Assembly (NCBI GenBank): GCA_964528755.1
Contig: CAZGWN010000005.1
Coordinates: 1-64,000, forward strand
Reading direction: 5' to 3'
Source: Raineyella sp964528755
Lineage (GTDB): Bacteria; Actinomycetota; Actinomycetes; Propionibacteriales; Propionibacteriaceae
DNA: 64,000 bases
The notes beneath the pieces were generated by a model. It worked only from the letters and a program-made list of their open reading frames with translations, was not told the DNA's origin and searched no databases. The stretch's first letter is position 1; every line of letters begins with the position of its first letter. Below are positions 38,532 through 46,764 of this stretch, one piece after another. Made by a program: the position numbers and the translations under genes.

Positions 38532-39467
38532 TCAGCGCCCCTGCTCGGCGATGATCGTGCGCTGAAGCCCGTCGCGCCGCGCGGCCAACTCCGCGAAGCG
38601 CTCCCTCGGGTAGGCCAGGTCGGCCGCCTCACCTATCCGGGCGATCGTCTCGTCGGTCAGCACGTCCCCCTGGCCGATGTCCTCGGCCAGACCGCGGCCG
38701 ATCCGATCCAGGATCGACGCCAGGCCGCCCTGGCCGCCACCCAGGTGGAACGCCAGCAGTGGGCCGACGCAGGCCCACCGGATGCCGAGGGAGTTGGTGA
38801 CGATGTCGTCCAGTTCGTCCACCCCGACCACGCCGGCCTGCACCAGCCTGATCGCCTCGACGACGACGGCGATCTGCAGCCGGTTGGCCACGAAGCCGGG
38901 AACCTCCCGATGCAGTTGCACCGGGTGTTTGCCCAGGGACCGGTAGAAGTCCATCGCCCGGTCGATCAGCGCTTGATCGGTCGCCTCGTCCGCGGACACC
39001 TCGACCAGCGGCAGGACGTGCGGCGGGTTGAACGGATGACCGATCAGCAGCCGGGCCGGGCCGGCCATCAGCTTCGCCTGCTCGCTGGCCACGATCCCCG
39101 AGGAGGAGGACAGCAGCAGCCCGTCGGCCGGGGCGTGCTGCTCGATCTCCCGCCAGTTCGCCTGCTTGATGTCGGCGCGCTCCGGGCCGGCCTCCTGGAT
39201 CGCGACCGCGCCGTCCACCGCTTCGGCGATGGTGGGGACCGTCACGACCCTCCGCAGCGCGTCCTCGACATCACCGTCGAATCCGGGGGTGCCCGTGATC
39301 GCGCCCGGGACGGTGGCACCGATCGCCTCGGCCAGGTCGGGACGCGGATCCCAGACCCTGACGGCCAGTCCTCGGGCGGCGAACAACGCCGTCCACGACA
39401 ATCCGATCAGTCCCGCTCCGACCACCGCGACCGGGCCCTGGGCACCGATCGGCCTGTTCTCCGTCAT
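38532..39467 (-). CDS. 3-hydroxyacyl-CoA dehydrogenase family, lambda-crystallin-like
   Basis: NAD-dependent dehydrogenase. The 311-residue protein has the Rossmann motif VVGAGLIGLSW, the substrate-loop HPFNPPHVLPLVEVS with the catalytic His, and a C-terminal GFVANRLQIAVVVEAIRLV segment, resembling L-gulonate 3-dehydrogenase (lambda-crystallin) and L-carnitine dehydrogenase more than fatty-acid enzymes. I chose the ATG at 39467, where AAGGAGG precedes; an ATG at 39494 is further up. Physiological substrate unclear. Confidence 0.82.
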   Translation of the reverse strand: MTENRPIGAQGPVAVVGAGLIGLSWTALFAARGLAVRVWDPRPDLAEAIGATVPGAITGTPGFDGDVEDALRRVVTVPTIAEAVDGAVAIQEAGPERADIKQANWREIEQHAPADGLLLSSSSGIVASEQAKLMAGPARLLIGHPFNPPHVLPLVEVSADEATDQALIDRAMDFYRSLGKHPVQLHREVPGFVANRLQIAVVVEAIRLVQAGVVGVDELDDIVTNSLGIRWACVGPLLAFHLGGGQGGLASILDRIGRGLAEDIGQGDVLTDETIARIGEAADLAYPRERFAELAARRDGLQRTIIAEQGR

Positions 39468-39584
39468 GGGAAGTCCTGCCTCCTTGGTTGGCATCGTCGC
39501 CGATGCCCACTGTAGGCGGACGGACGCTTCGGCGGGACGAGGGGAGCGGTGGACAGTGACGGGTCGGCGACGGAACCTCCACCG

Positions 39585-40655
39585 CTACCGCAGCCGCCCG
39601 GCCAGCAGCTCGACCGTATGTTCCCGCGACGGCACCCGGTCGGCCGGATCGTCGGCGTGTGCCCCGCCGACCGGGACGAGCATGACCTCGTCGAGGTTGT
39701 ACGTCGCCCCCAGCTCGCCGATTCTCTCGGCCGCCTCGTCGGGGGTGCCGACCACCCAGCGGGCCAGGGTCTGGCTGCTCGCCCGGTCGAGGACCGGATC
39801 GGGTGCTGCGGCGGTCGCCGTCTCGACGGTCTCGACCGCAGTGAGCGGCCGGCCGGCACGTACCCGGGCGAACGAGCGGGCCCACGGCAGGGCGAGCGTA
39901 CGGGCCCGGTCGGCATCCTCGTCGACCACGACGTTGACCGGCAGCAGAGTCTGCGGCTCGGGGTGCTCCGGGCTCGGCTCGTACCCCCCGCGGTAGATCG
40001 ACAACGCCTCCTCCAGTCCGTCCCCGGCGAAGTGGTAGGCAAAGGCGTACGGCAGGCCGAGCCGGGCCGCGAGGTGCGCCGAGTAGTCGCTGGATCCCAG
40101 CAGCCAGACGTCCGGTGTCCCGGTGGCGGCGGGCGTGGCGGCGATCGCGTAGTCACGCGGCCGGGAAGGCCCCTCGGCCAGGTCCGGACCGCCGGTCGCG
40201 CCCAGCCGCAGCAGCGCCCCGCCGGGACGCATCAGAGCCGCGACATCGCGGACGTGGTCGGGGAACTGCTCGACGTTGCCGTACATCCCGCCGGCACGCA
40301 GCACCTGGGTGATCACCGGGTCACTGCCCGGCGCCCGGCCGATGGCCAGATCGATCCGGCCCGGCGCGAGCGCCTCCAGGGCGGCGAACTGTTCGGCGAC
40401 GATGAAGGGGACGTGGTTGGGCAGCATCACCCCGCCCGACCCGAGCCGGATCCGGGTCGTGCGCATCGCCGCGGCGGCGATCAGCACCGGCGGCGTGGTG
40501 GAGGCGATGGCCGGCATGTTGTGGTGTTCGGCGAACCAGTAGCGGGTGAAACCCAGCCGATCGGCCAGGGCGGCGAGCCGGAGGGACGCGGCCAGCGCCT
40601 GCGCGCTGGTCTGGCCCTCCCGGACGGGGACGAGGTCCAGGACGGAAAGATGCAC
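39585..40655 (-). CDS. Luciferase-like (LLM) flavin-dependent oxidoreductase
   Basis: The 356-residue (beta/alpha)8 protein follows the LLM pattern: SVLDLVPVREGQTSAQAL, RYWFAEHHNMPAIAS, RLGSGGVMLPNHVPFIVAEQF and the C-terminal VGTPDEAAERIGEL. It belongs to the class annotated MsnO8-like; FMN or F420 use cannot be decided from sequence. Divergent from the winged-helix gene. Confidence 0.88.
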   Translation of the reverse strand: MHLSVLDLVPVREGQTSAQALAASLRLAALADRLGFTRYWFAEHHNMPAIASTTPPVLIAAAAMRTTRIRLGSGGVMLPNHVPFIVAEQFAALEALAPGRIDLAIGRAPGSDPVITQVLRAGGMYGNVEQFPDHVRDVAALMRPGGALLRLGATGGPDLAEGPSRPRDYAIAATPAATGTPDVWLLGSSDYSAHLAARLGLPYAFAYHFAGDGLEEALSIYRGGYEPSPEHPEPQTLLPVNVVVDEDADRARTLALPWARSFARVRAGRPLTAVETVETATAAAPDPVLDRASSQTLARWVVGTPDEAAERIGELGATYNLDEVMLVPVGGAHADDPADRVPSREHTVELLAGRLR

Positions 40656-40743
40656 GACACCTCAAGCGTGGGGGCTTCGGGCGGTATTCCCGGGCTTGCC
40701 GGTGCGGTCGGAAATGTCAGGGCCCGCCGGTAGCGTCGAGGTC

Positions 40744-41790
40744 ATGAACGCATCCCTGGCACCGGTCCGTGCGCGGCGACTCCGGTGGCATGCGCAGTTG
40801 CTCGGCGGCTCGGATCTCACCCCCGCCGACGTGGTCCGGGGGGCCGTCGCCCTGCAGGGCCAGGATCTGCGGGCGGTGTTGCGCGCAATCGCCATCCGCT
40901 CACGGCCCGGGACGACGACCGCCGATGTGATTGCCGCGTTCGACGCCGGCAAGCTGGTCCGCTCCTGGCCGATGCGCGGCACGCTGTTCGCCACCACCCC
41001 CGACCACCTTGCCACCTTGCTGGCGGCGACATCGCAGCGAATCCGCCGCGCCACCACGCGGCGGCGCGGCGAACTCGAGCTCGACGAAGCCACGATCGGC
41101 CGCGCCGGCGAGCTGCTCGTGGCGGCACTGGCCGGGGGCCCGATGCGTCGCAACGAGGTGATGGCGCTCTGGGATGCCGACGGACTGGCCCCGACCGGAG
41201 GACGCGGTTACCACCTGCTCATGCACCTGTCCGTCGCGGGCCTGGCCCATTGGGGACCGTTCGACGCGAGCGGCTCGGAGCAGCTTCTCACGCTGTCCAC
41301 CACTCCTCCGCCGGCCGATCCCGAGGCGGCCCTGGCCGATGTCGTCCACGACGTCATCGCCTTCCGCGGGCCGCTCACCGTGGACGACCTGGCCTGGTGG
41401 ACCAAGCTGCCCAAGACGACGATTCGCCGCGCCATCGCCGCGCTGGACGACCTGGTGGAGGTTTCGGTCGACGGGATGAACATGCTGATCGTCGGGGATC
41501 CCCGGGACCGGGGACCGAGCGGGATCACGCTGGTGCCCGGGTTCGACGAGTGGATCCTGGGGTACGCCGATCGGTCCCTGCAGGCCGGCCCGGAGGTGCT
41601 CGACGCGCTTGTCCCGGGCGGCAACGGCATCTTTCGGCCGGCGATCCTGGTGGATGGCCGGACGGTCGGGATGTGGAGGCCGGCGCGGCCGGCATCCCGC
41701 GGAGAGCCGACCATCGAGCTGATCGAGACGGTGCCCGCCGTGACCCGCCGCGCCATCACGAGAGCGGTGCACGCCTGGCCACATCAATGA
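40744..41790 (+). CDS. Winged-helix DNA-binding domain protein, AlkZ/YcaQ-like
   Basis: HTH_42-family protein of 348 residues, the family of DNA glycosylases AlkZ (azinomycin resistance) and YcaQ/AlkX (crosslink unhooking). It has tandem winged helices and the QxQ catalytic motif as QGQ (in ALQGQDLRAV at about residue 38), with RGTLFATTPDHL downstream. The conserved QxQ supports glycosylase activity rather than a regulator. ATG at 40744. A role in repair of alkylated or crosslinked DNA is family inference. Confidence 0.78.
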   Translation: MNASLAPVRARRLRWHAQLLGGSDLTPADVVRGAVALQGQDLRAVLRAIAIRSRPGTTTADVIAAFDAGKLVRSWPMRGTLFATTPDHLATLLAATSQRIRRATTRRRGELELDEATIGRAGELLVAALAGGPMRRNEVMALWDADGLAPTGGRGYHLLMHLSVAGLAHWGPFDASGSEQLLTLSTTPPPADPEAALADVVHDVIAFRGPLTVDDLAWWTKLPKTTIRRAIAALDDLVEVSVDGMNMLIVGDPRDRGPSGITLVPGFDEWILGYADRSLQAGPEVLDALVPGGNGIFRPAILVDGRTVGMWRPARPASRGEPTIELIETVPAVTRRAITRAVHAWPHQ

Positions 41791-41829
41791 GGGGTGACCG
41801 GGCCACCCCGCTACTCTGTGCCGGTGAGC

Positions 41830-42879
41830 ATGTGCGAGACCGGCACCGTGACGTTGACGACTCCCCGACTGACCCTGCGCCGGTTCACGCTCGATGACGC
41901 CCCGGCGATGTACGCCAGTTGGACCTCGGACCCGAAGGTGACCACCTACCTGTCGTGGTCCCCACACCCCAGCGTCCAGCACACCCGGGCCCTGCTCGCC
42001 GGATGGATCGCCGAGTACGCCGACCCGACCGTGTACCGCTGGGGCATCGAACTCGCCTCCTCCGGCGACCTGATCGGCAGTATCGACGCCCGCAACTCCG
42101 ACCCGGCCATCGACCTGAAGGAAATCGGCTACTGCCTGGGATCACGGTGGTGGGGCCGCGGCTACATGACCGAGGCGCTGCGCTCGGTGATCACCTATCT
42201 CCTCGACCGAGTCGGGGTCAACCGCGTCGAGGCCGCACATGACCCGCGCAATCCGGCCTCCGGGCGGGTGATGGCCAAGGCCGGGATGCGCTACGAGGGC
42301 ACACTCCGCGCCGCTCACCGCAATAGTCAGGGTCTCGGTGACTCCATGATCTGGTCGACGCTGCGCGGTGAACTCCTGCCCTCCGAGCCGCCTTCCGGAG
42401 GGGCGGGATCGGATGCTCCGGCGACCGTACGGCTGGCCACCCCGGACGATCTCGATGCCGTCACCGAGCTACGGCTGGCCTTCACCGGGCGCTTCGGCAC
42501 CCTGGACGCCGAACAGCGGGCCGCCGTGGCCGCCGATACTGCCGATCACCTGCCCGACCGGCTCCGCGGCGGTGACCTGGTCGTGGCGCTGGCCGAGGTC
42601 GACGACCGGCCGGCAGCCGTGGCCTGGCTCGACCTCGGCCTTCGCTTCCTCGGCCGAACGGTCGGGCCGATCGGGACGCTGTTCAACGTCTGGACCGAGC
42701 CCGACCACCGGGGCCGGGGCCTGTCCCGGCAGGTCGTCCGGGCGTGCCTGGTCGAGGCCCGCCGACGCGGTGTCCGCCGGGTCGACCTCAGGGCCACCGC
42801 CCAGGCCCAACCGATGTACGCACGGCTGGGCTTCCGGCCGACCGTCTATCCGGCGATGCGGCTCGACCTGACCGACTGA
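41830..42879 (+). CDS. Tandem GNAT N-acetyltransferase
   Basis: Two GNAT domains in one chain. The first (about 1-180) is RimJ/RimL-like (LTTPRLTLRRFTLDDAPAM, YCLGSRWWGRGYMTEAL). The second (about 195-349) begins ATVRLATPDDLDAVTELRL and has acetyl-CoA motif GRGLSRQVVRACLVEARRRG. The start is uncertain: the ATG at 41830 gives a conventional N-terminus, while a GTG at 41794 would add 12 residues. Substrates unknown; N-terminal amine acetylation by the first domain is possible. Confidence 0.82.
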   Translation: MCETGTVTLTTPRLTLRRFTLDDAPAMYASWTSDPKVTTYLSWSPHPSVQHTRALLAGWIAEYADPTVYRWGIELASSGDLIGSIDARNSDPAIDLKEIGYCLGSRWWGRGYMTEALRSVITYLLDRVGVNRVEAAHDPRNPASGRVMAKAGMRYEGTLRAAHRNSQGLGDSMIWSTLRGELLPSEPPSGGAGSDAPATVRLATPDDLDAVTELRLAFTGRFGTLDAEQRAAVAADTADHLPDRLRGGDLVVALAEVDDRPAAVAWLDLGLRFLGRTVGPIGTLFNVWTEPDHRGRGLSRQVVRACLVEARRRGVRRVDLRATAQAQPMYARLGFRPTVYPAMRLDLTD

Positions 42880-42904
42880 TGCCGTCGGCCGGGGAGCCGG
42901 TGGG

Positions 42905-43336
42905 TCAGTCGTCGACGACGCTGACCTTGACGTCGATGTTGCCGCGGGTGGCGTTGGAGTACGGGCACACCTGGTGGGCGGCGTCGGCGAGCGCCTGCGC
43001 CTGATCGTGGGGCAGGTTGGGGATGGTGACCTCCAGCTCGACCGCAAGCTGGAATCCGCCCTGGCCGTTGGGGCCGATGTGGACCCGGGCACCGACGGTC
43101 TCGTCGGTGAGCGTGACGTGCTGGGCGCGGGCGACCGCCAGCAACGCGGAGTGGAAGCAGGCGCTGTAGCCGGCCGCGAAGAGTTCCTCCGGGTTGGCGC
43201 CGTTGCCGGATCCGCCCATCGGGACCGGAACGGCCATGTCGAGGTCGACCCGGCCGTCGGTGGTGCGGACGTGGCCGTCGCGCCCCGCTCCCGTGGACAG
43301 CGCCTCGGCGGTGTAGAGGATGGTGGTGGGTGGCAT
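42905..43336 (-). CDS. ohr: Organic hydroperoxide resistance protein
   Basis: Thiol-dependent peroxidase reducing organic hydroperoxides, of the OsmC/Ohr family. The 143-residue protein has the paired catalytic Cys in GYSACFHSAL and QVCPYSNAT and the conserved PEELFAAGYS. It follows ohrR by 36 bp on the same strand. The gap contains a near-perfect duplication of TTTCTTCGAGAGG (about 43347-43374). Confidence 0.95.
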   Translation of the reverse strand: MPPTTILYTAEALSTGAGRDGHVRTTDGRVDLDMAVPVPMGGSGNGANPEELFAAGYSACFHSALLAVARAQHVTLTDETVGARVHIGPNGQGGFQLAVELEVTIPNLPHDQAQALADAAHQVCPYSNATRGNIDVKVSVVDD

Positions 43337-43372
43337 GAAGGTTCCCTTTCTTCGAGAGGTTTCTTCGAGAGG

Positions 43373-43801
43373 TCACGATCCGGTCAGATCGTGAAGACGC
43401 CGGATCAGGTCGCCCGCCTGCTCCTGCGTGACCTGCAGTTGCTCGCCCACGCAGCGCGGAATGTCGCCGAGCTCACGGGCGAGGGCGGAGCCTTCCCCGG
43501 TCAGCGACACCGTCACCACACGCTCGTCCCCCCGGCTCCGCGACCGACCGAGGAGTCCCCGGGATTCCAGCCGCTTGAGCAATGGGGAGAGGGTGCCCGA
43601 GTCGAGCCCGAGGACGTCTCCCAACCGACCGACGGTCAGCCCGTCCTCCCGCGCCAGCACGAGCAGCACGATGAACTGCGTATAGCTGAGGGACCACGGC
43701 GCAAGCAACTCCCGATAGATCCTGCCGACCCGGTGATGGGCCGAGTAGAGAGCGAAGCACAGCATCGCGTCGAGCGCTGCGGAGCCCGGGGAGGACGTCA
43801 T
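43373..43801 (-). CDS. ohrR: MarR-family organic hydroperoxide regulator
   Basis: Peroxide-sensing repressor of ohr. The 142-residue winged-helix protein has the reactive N-terminal Cys in AMLCFALYSAHHRVGR (about residue 15), the recognition helix GLDSGTLSPLLKRLESRGLL and the wing RSRGDERVVTVSLT. The Cys and the neighbouring ohr identify it as OhrR. Confidence 0.93.
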   Translation of the reverse strand: MTSSPGSAALDAMLCFALYSAHHRVGRIYRELLAPWSLSYTQFIVLLVLAREDGLTVGRLGDVLGLDSGTLSPLLKRLESRGLLGRSRSRGDERVVTVSLTGEGSALARELGDIPRCVGEQLQVTQEQAGDLIRRLHDLTGS

Positions 43802-43810
43802 GCCTCAACT

Positions 43811-43837
43811 GTTGCACGCTGTTTGATTGTACACAAC
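43811..43837 (-). promoter_or_regulatory. Candidate OhrR operator
   Basis: The A/T-rich stretch just before the ohrR start contains GTTGCAC at one end and TGTACACAAC at the other. It gives outer arms GTTG and CAAC and a TTGTACACAA-like core, similar to known OhrR boxes. Position over the promoter fits autorepression. Confidence 0.45.
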
Positions 43838-43893
43838 TCCATGACCCACAACTCATCAGGCGGCCGCACGTGCCACGGCGATAGGCTCGCCCC

Positions 43894-44559
43894 ATGACCG
43901 AGGACGACGTGCCACAGCTACTCCTCGGCCGGACCACGAATCTCGTCCGGCTCCTCGGCATGGCGGTCGCCGGCATCCTCGCCGCGGTGGCCGTCGGCAT
44001 CTTCATCGACTGGTCGTTCGCCGTCGTCGCCGGATGGGGCACCGGCTGCCTGGTGTACGTCGCCTGGGTGTGGGCCAGTGTGTGGTCCTTCGACGCGGAA
44101 CAGACTCGCAACTACGCCCGCCGGGAGGAACCTGCCCGGGCCATCGCCGACGGGCTCATCCTGACCGCGAACGTGGCCAGCCTCGCGGCCGTCCTCCTGC
44201 TGCTCATCCACGCCTCGGACCGCTCCGAGGCGCAGGCGACCGCTGCCGCGCTTGCCCTGGCGAGTGTGGCCATGTCCTGGGTCCTCATGCACACCCTGTA
44301 CGCCCTCCGGTACGCGCGGGACTACTTCAGCGACCCCGTCGGCGGGATCTCGTTCAACCAGGACGCCCCACCGCAGTACAGCGATTTCGCCTACCTCGCG
44401 TTCTGCCTGGGGATGACCTTCCAGATCTCCGACACCGACCTCTCCAGCACCGGCCTGCGAAAGGTGGTGCTGGTCCACACCCTGCTTTCGTACCTGTTCA
44501 ACACTGTTGTCATCGCCGCTACCGTCAATCTCGTGATCAACGTTGCCTCCGGCCAGTAG
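43894..44559 (+). CDS. DUF1345 membrane protein
   Basis: The 221-residue protein has about five hydrophobic segments and the DUF1345 signature DFAYLAFCLGMTFQISDTDL near residue 165-185. Function unknown. ATG at 43894. Divergent from ohrR. Confidence 0.88.
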   Translation: MTEDDVPQLLLGRTTNLVRLLGMAVAGILAAVAVGIFIDWSFAVVAGWGTGCLVYVAWVWASVWSFDAEQTRNYARREEPARAIADGLILTANVASLAAVLLLLIHASDRSEAQATAAALALASVAMSWVLMHTLYALRYARDYFSDPVGGISFNQDAPPQYSDFAYLAFCLGMTFQISDTDLSSTGLRKVVLVHTLLSYLFNTVVIAATVNLVINVASGQ

Positions 44560-44605
44560 GGCGTACTGTGGTCCACGTCACATCAACTTCTCCGCAGGAG
44601 TGACC

Positions 44606-45517
44606 GTGCCCGATCCCGAGCCGACCCGCCAGAAGATCATCCCGAGCCTGTGGTTCGACCACACCGCGCAGGAAGCGGCGGGCTTCTACACGTCGGTGTT
44701 CCCCGACGGGCGAATCCTCGCCACTTCCCACTACCCCACCGAGAATCTGCCCGACTTCCAGCGGGAGTTCGCCGGCGCGGTGCTGACCGTCGACTTCGAG
44801 TTGGCCGGATTCCGCTTCACCGCGCTCAATGCCGGACGAGAGTTCTCGGCCACGCCGGCGAACTCCTTCTTCGTGAACTTCGATCCGTCCCGCGACCCGG
44901 CGGCCCGGGAGCATCTGGACGAGCTGTGGGCGGCCCTGCTCGACGGTGGCCAGGTGCTGATGCCGCTCGACGCGTACCCCTTCAGCCCCCGCTACGGCTG
45001 GGTGCAGGACCGCTTCGGGCTCGGCTGGCAGGTGTTCCTGGCCGATCCCGATGGATCTCCGCGCCCGACGATCGTCCCCTCGCTGCTGTTCGGCAACGTC
45101 GCCCAGAACCGCGCCCGGGAGGCACTCGAGTACTACACGCGCATCCTGCCCGATTCGCGCCTGGGCACTCTCGTCCCGTACGAGGACACCACCGGCCCGG
45201 CCACGCCGGGCGCGCTGATGTACGGCGACGCAGAGCTGGCCGGGGTGTGGTTCGCCGCGATGGACGCCGGAGTGGAGATGCCCACCACGTTCACGCCGGG
45301 GGTCTCGTACCAGATCTTCTGCGCCGACCAGGCCGAGATCGACCGCTACTGGGACGTGCTGTCGTCCGAGCCCGAGGCCGAGGCGTGCGGGTGGTGCCAG
45401 GACCGATTCGGGGTGAGTTGGCAGGTGGTCCCGGCCGCCATGGACGAGTTGATGGCGCGACCCGGCGCGTGGACGACCCTGCTGGGGATGAAGAAGCTGG
45501 TCATCTCCGACTTCTGA
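44606..45517 (+). CDS. Double VOC-domain protein (PhnB/3-demethylubiquinone methyltransferase-like)
   Basis: Two glyoxalase/VOC repeats. The first (about 6-145) has IIPSLWFDHTAQEAAGFYTSVFP and YGWVQDRFGLGWQVF; the second (about 153-303) has PSLLFGNVAQNRAREALEYY and CGWCQDRFGVSWQVVP. I chose the GTG at 44606 with GCAGGAG 5 bp upstream (303 residues). Such proteins have unknown or bleomycin-resistance-like functions. It overlaps the end of the convergent TPI-like gene by 17 bp. Confidence 0.85.
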   Translation: MPDPEPTRQKIIPSLWFDHTAQEAAGFYTSVFPDGRILATSHYPTENLPDFQREFAGAVLTVDFELAGFRFTALNAGREFSATPANSFFVNFDPSRDPAAREHLDELWAALLDGGQVLMPLDAYPFSPRYGWVQDRFGLGWQVFLADPDGSPRPTIVPSLLFGNVAQNRAREALEYYTRILPDSRLGTLVPYEDTTGPATPGALMYGDAELAGVWFAAMDAGVEMPTTFTPGVSYQIFCADQAEIDRYWDVLSSEPEAEACGWCQDRFGVSWQVVPAAMDELMARPGAWTTLLGMKKLVISDF

Positions 45518-46253
45518 GCACCGCGGACCCGGCGATCCGCAGGATTTCCAGGTACCCCTCGGCCCGCAACGCGGCGCGTCCGACAAACAGCCCCTGCACC
45601 TCGGGGATGGCCAGCACAGCGGCGGCGTTGCGCCGGTTCACCGACCCGCCGTAGATGATCGCCGTCACCCGGTCGGCGAACCGGTCGGCCAACGCGTCGA
45701 AGGCGGTCTCGAGATCCTCCCGGCGCGGCTCACGTCCGCCCACCCCGATCGCCCAGATCGGTTCGTACGCCAGGACGACCGGCCCGCTGTCGAGTCCGGC
45801 CAGCGCCGACTCGGCCTGGCCGACGATGAACTCCGCCGAGCCACCGGCGCGGAACACGCCATCCGGCTCTCCCACGCACAGTACGGGCCGAAGACCGTGC
45901 CGCAGGATTGCGGCGACCTTCGCATGCACCACCTCATCGGTGTCCCCGAAGTGGGCGCGTCGCTCCGAGTGCCCGACCTCGACGAGGCTCGCCCCGGCGT
46001 CGGCAACCTGGGGGATGGACACCTCACCGGTCCACGCTCCGGCGTTCTCCCAGTGCGCGTTCTGCGCACCGACCAGCACGCCCGGCGCCCCGACGAGAGC
46101 CTCGGAGAAGGCCTGCAGGCACGTCGCCGGGGGAAGGACGAACGGCTGGACCCCGATCCATCCCGCCGGGTCGGCGGCCCGCAGCGTCGCCGCGTACTCC
46201 CGTGCGGAGGCGATGGTGCCGTTCATCTTCCAGCTGGTGCCGACCCAGAGCAT
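45501..46253 (-). CDS. Triosephosphate-isomerase-like enzyme, probable L-erythrulose-1-phosphate isomerase
   Basis: The 250-residue TIM barrel keeps the TPI catalytic set: Lys in SWKMNGT, His in VEVGHSERRAHFGD, Glu in AYEPIWAIGVGG, and the phosphate loop YGGSVNRRNA. Its place next to an RpiB-like isomerase and a DhaK-type kinase matches the erythrulose-phosphate isomerase (LerI/EryH type) of mycobacterial tetritol catabolism, which converts L-erythrulose 1-phosphate to D-erythrulose 4-phosphate. It is unlikely to be the glycolytic tpiA, which usually sits with gapA-pgk. Translationally adjacent to the RpiB-like gene (1 bp gap). Confidence 0.85.
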   Translation of the reverse strand: MLWVGTSWKMNGTIASAREYAATLRAADPAGWIGVQPFVLPPATCLQAFSEALVGAPGVLVGAQNAHWENAGAWTGEVSIPQVADAGASLVEVGHSERRAHFGDTDEVVHAKVAAILRHGLRPVLCVGEPDGVFRAGGSAEFIVGQAESALAGLDSGPVVLAYEPIWAIGVGGREPRREDLETAFDALADRFADRVTAIIYGGSVNRRNAAAVLAIPEVQGLFVGRAALRAEGYLEILRIAGSAVLRSRR

Positions 46254-46254
46254 C

Positions 46255-46710
46255 TCAGGCTCCCTCGTACGCCAGAATCTCGGCGACCTTCGGCGCAGAG
46301 TGCGAGTGCGGGTCGAAGGTGTAGCCGAGGAACTCGTGCGCCAGCCGGCGGGCGAGTTCCACGCCGATCACCCGCTCCCCCATGCACAGCACCTGGGCGT
46401 CGTTCGACAGCACGAGCCGTTCCACGGAGTACGAGTCGTGCGCGGTCCCGGCGCGGACGCCCTTGACCTTGTTCGCCGACATGGCGACCCCCAGCCCGGT
46501 GCCGCAGACGAAGATGCCGCGGTCGGCCTCGCCCGCCGCGATCGTCTCCGCGCCGGCGATGGCGACCTCGGGATAGAAGGTGTGCTCACCCACTCCCACG
46601 CCGACGTCGATGACCTTGTCGACGCGCGGGTCGGCCTCCAGGTCCTTCTTGATCGTCTCCTTGTAGTCGTATCCGGCGTCGTCCGCCGCGACCACCACGC
46701 GCAGTCCCAT
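46255..46710 (-). CDS. RpiB/LacAB-like isomerase, probable D-erythrulose-4-phosphate isomerase
   Basis: The 151-residue protein has the RpiB pattern: VVVAADDAGYDYKETI, the active-site Cys in FVCGTGLGVAMSANKVKG and VRAGTAHDSYSVERLVLSNDAQ. In tetritol catabolism an enzyme of this family (DerI/EryI) converts D-erythrulose 4-phosphate to D-erythrose 4-phosphate. I chose the ATG at 46710 with GAGAGGAC upstream; an ATG at 46764 would add 18 unrelated residues. Ribose-5-phosphate isomerase activity is the alternative. Confidence 0.86.
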   Translation of the reverse strand: MGLRVVVAADDAGYDYKETIKKDLEADPRVDKVIDVGVGVGEHTFYPEVAIAGAETIAAGEADRGIFVCGTGLGVAMSANKVKGVRAGTAHDSYSVERLVLSNDAQVLCMGERVIGVELARRLAHEFLGYTFDPHSHSAPKVAEILAYEGA

Positions 46711-46764
46711 TCGAATGTCCTCTCTGTCTGTCCCTGGTTCTCGTACGTTCCGGTTGTCGGTCAT

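Noticed and set aside
45501..46253. Annotating the TPI-like gene as glycolytic tpiA
   Set aside because: It is embedded with an RpiB-like isomerase and a DhaK-type kinase, not with gapA-pgk; catalytic residues alone cannot separate the two roles.
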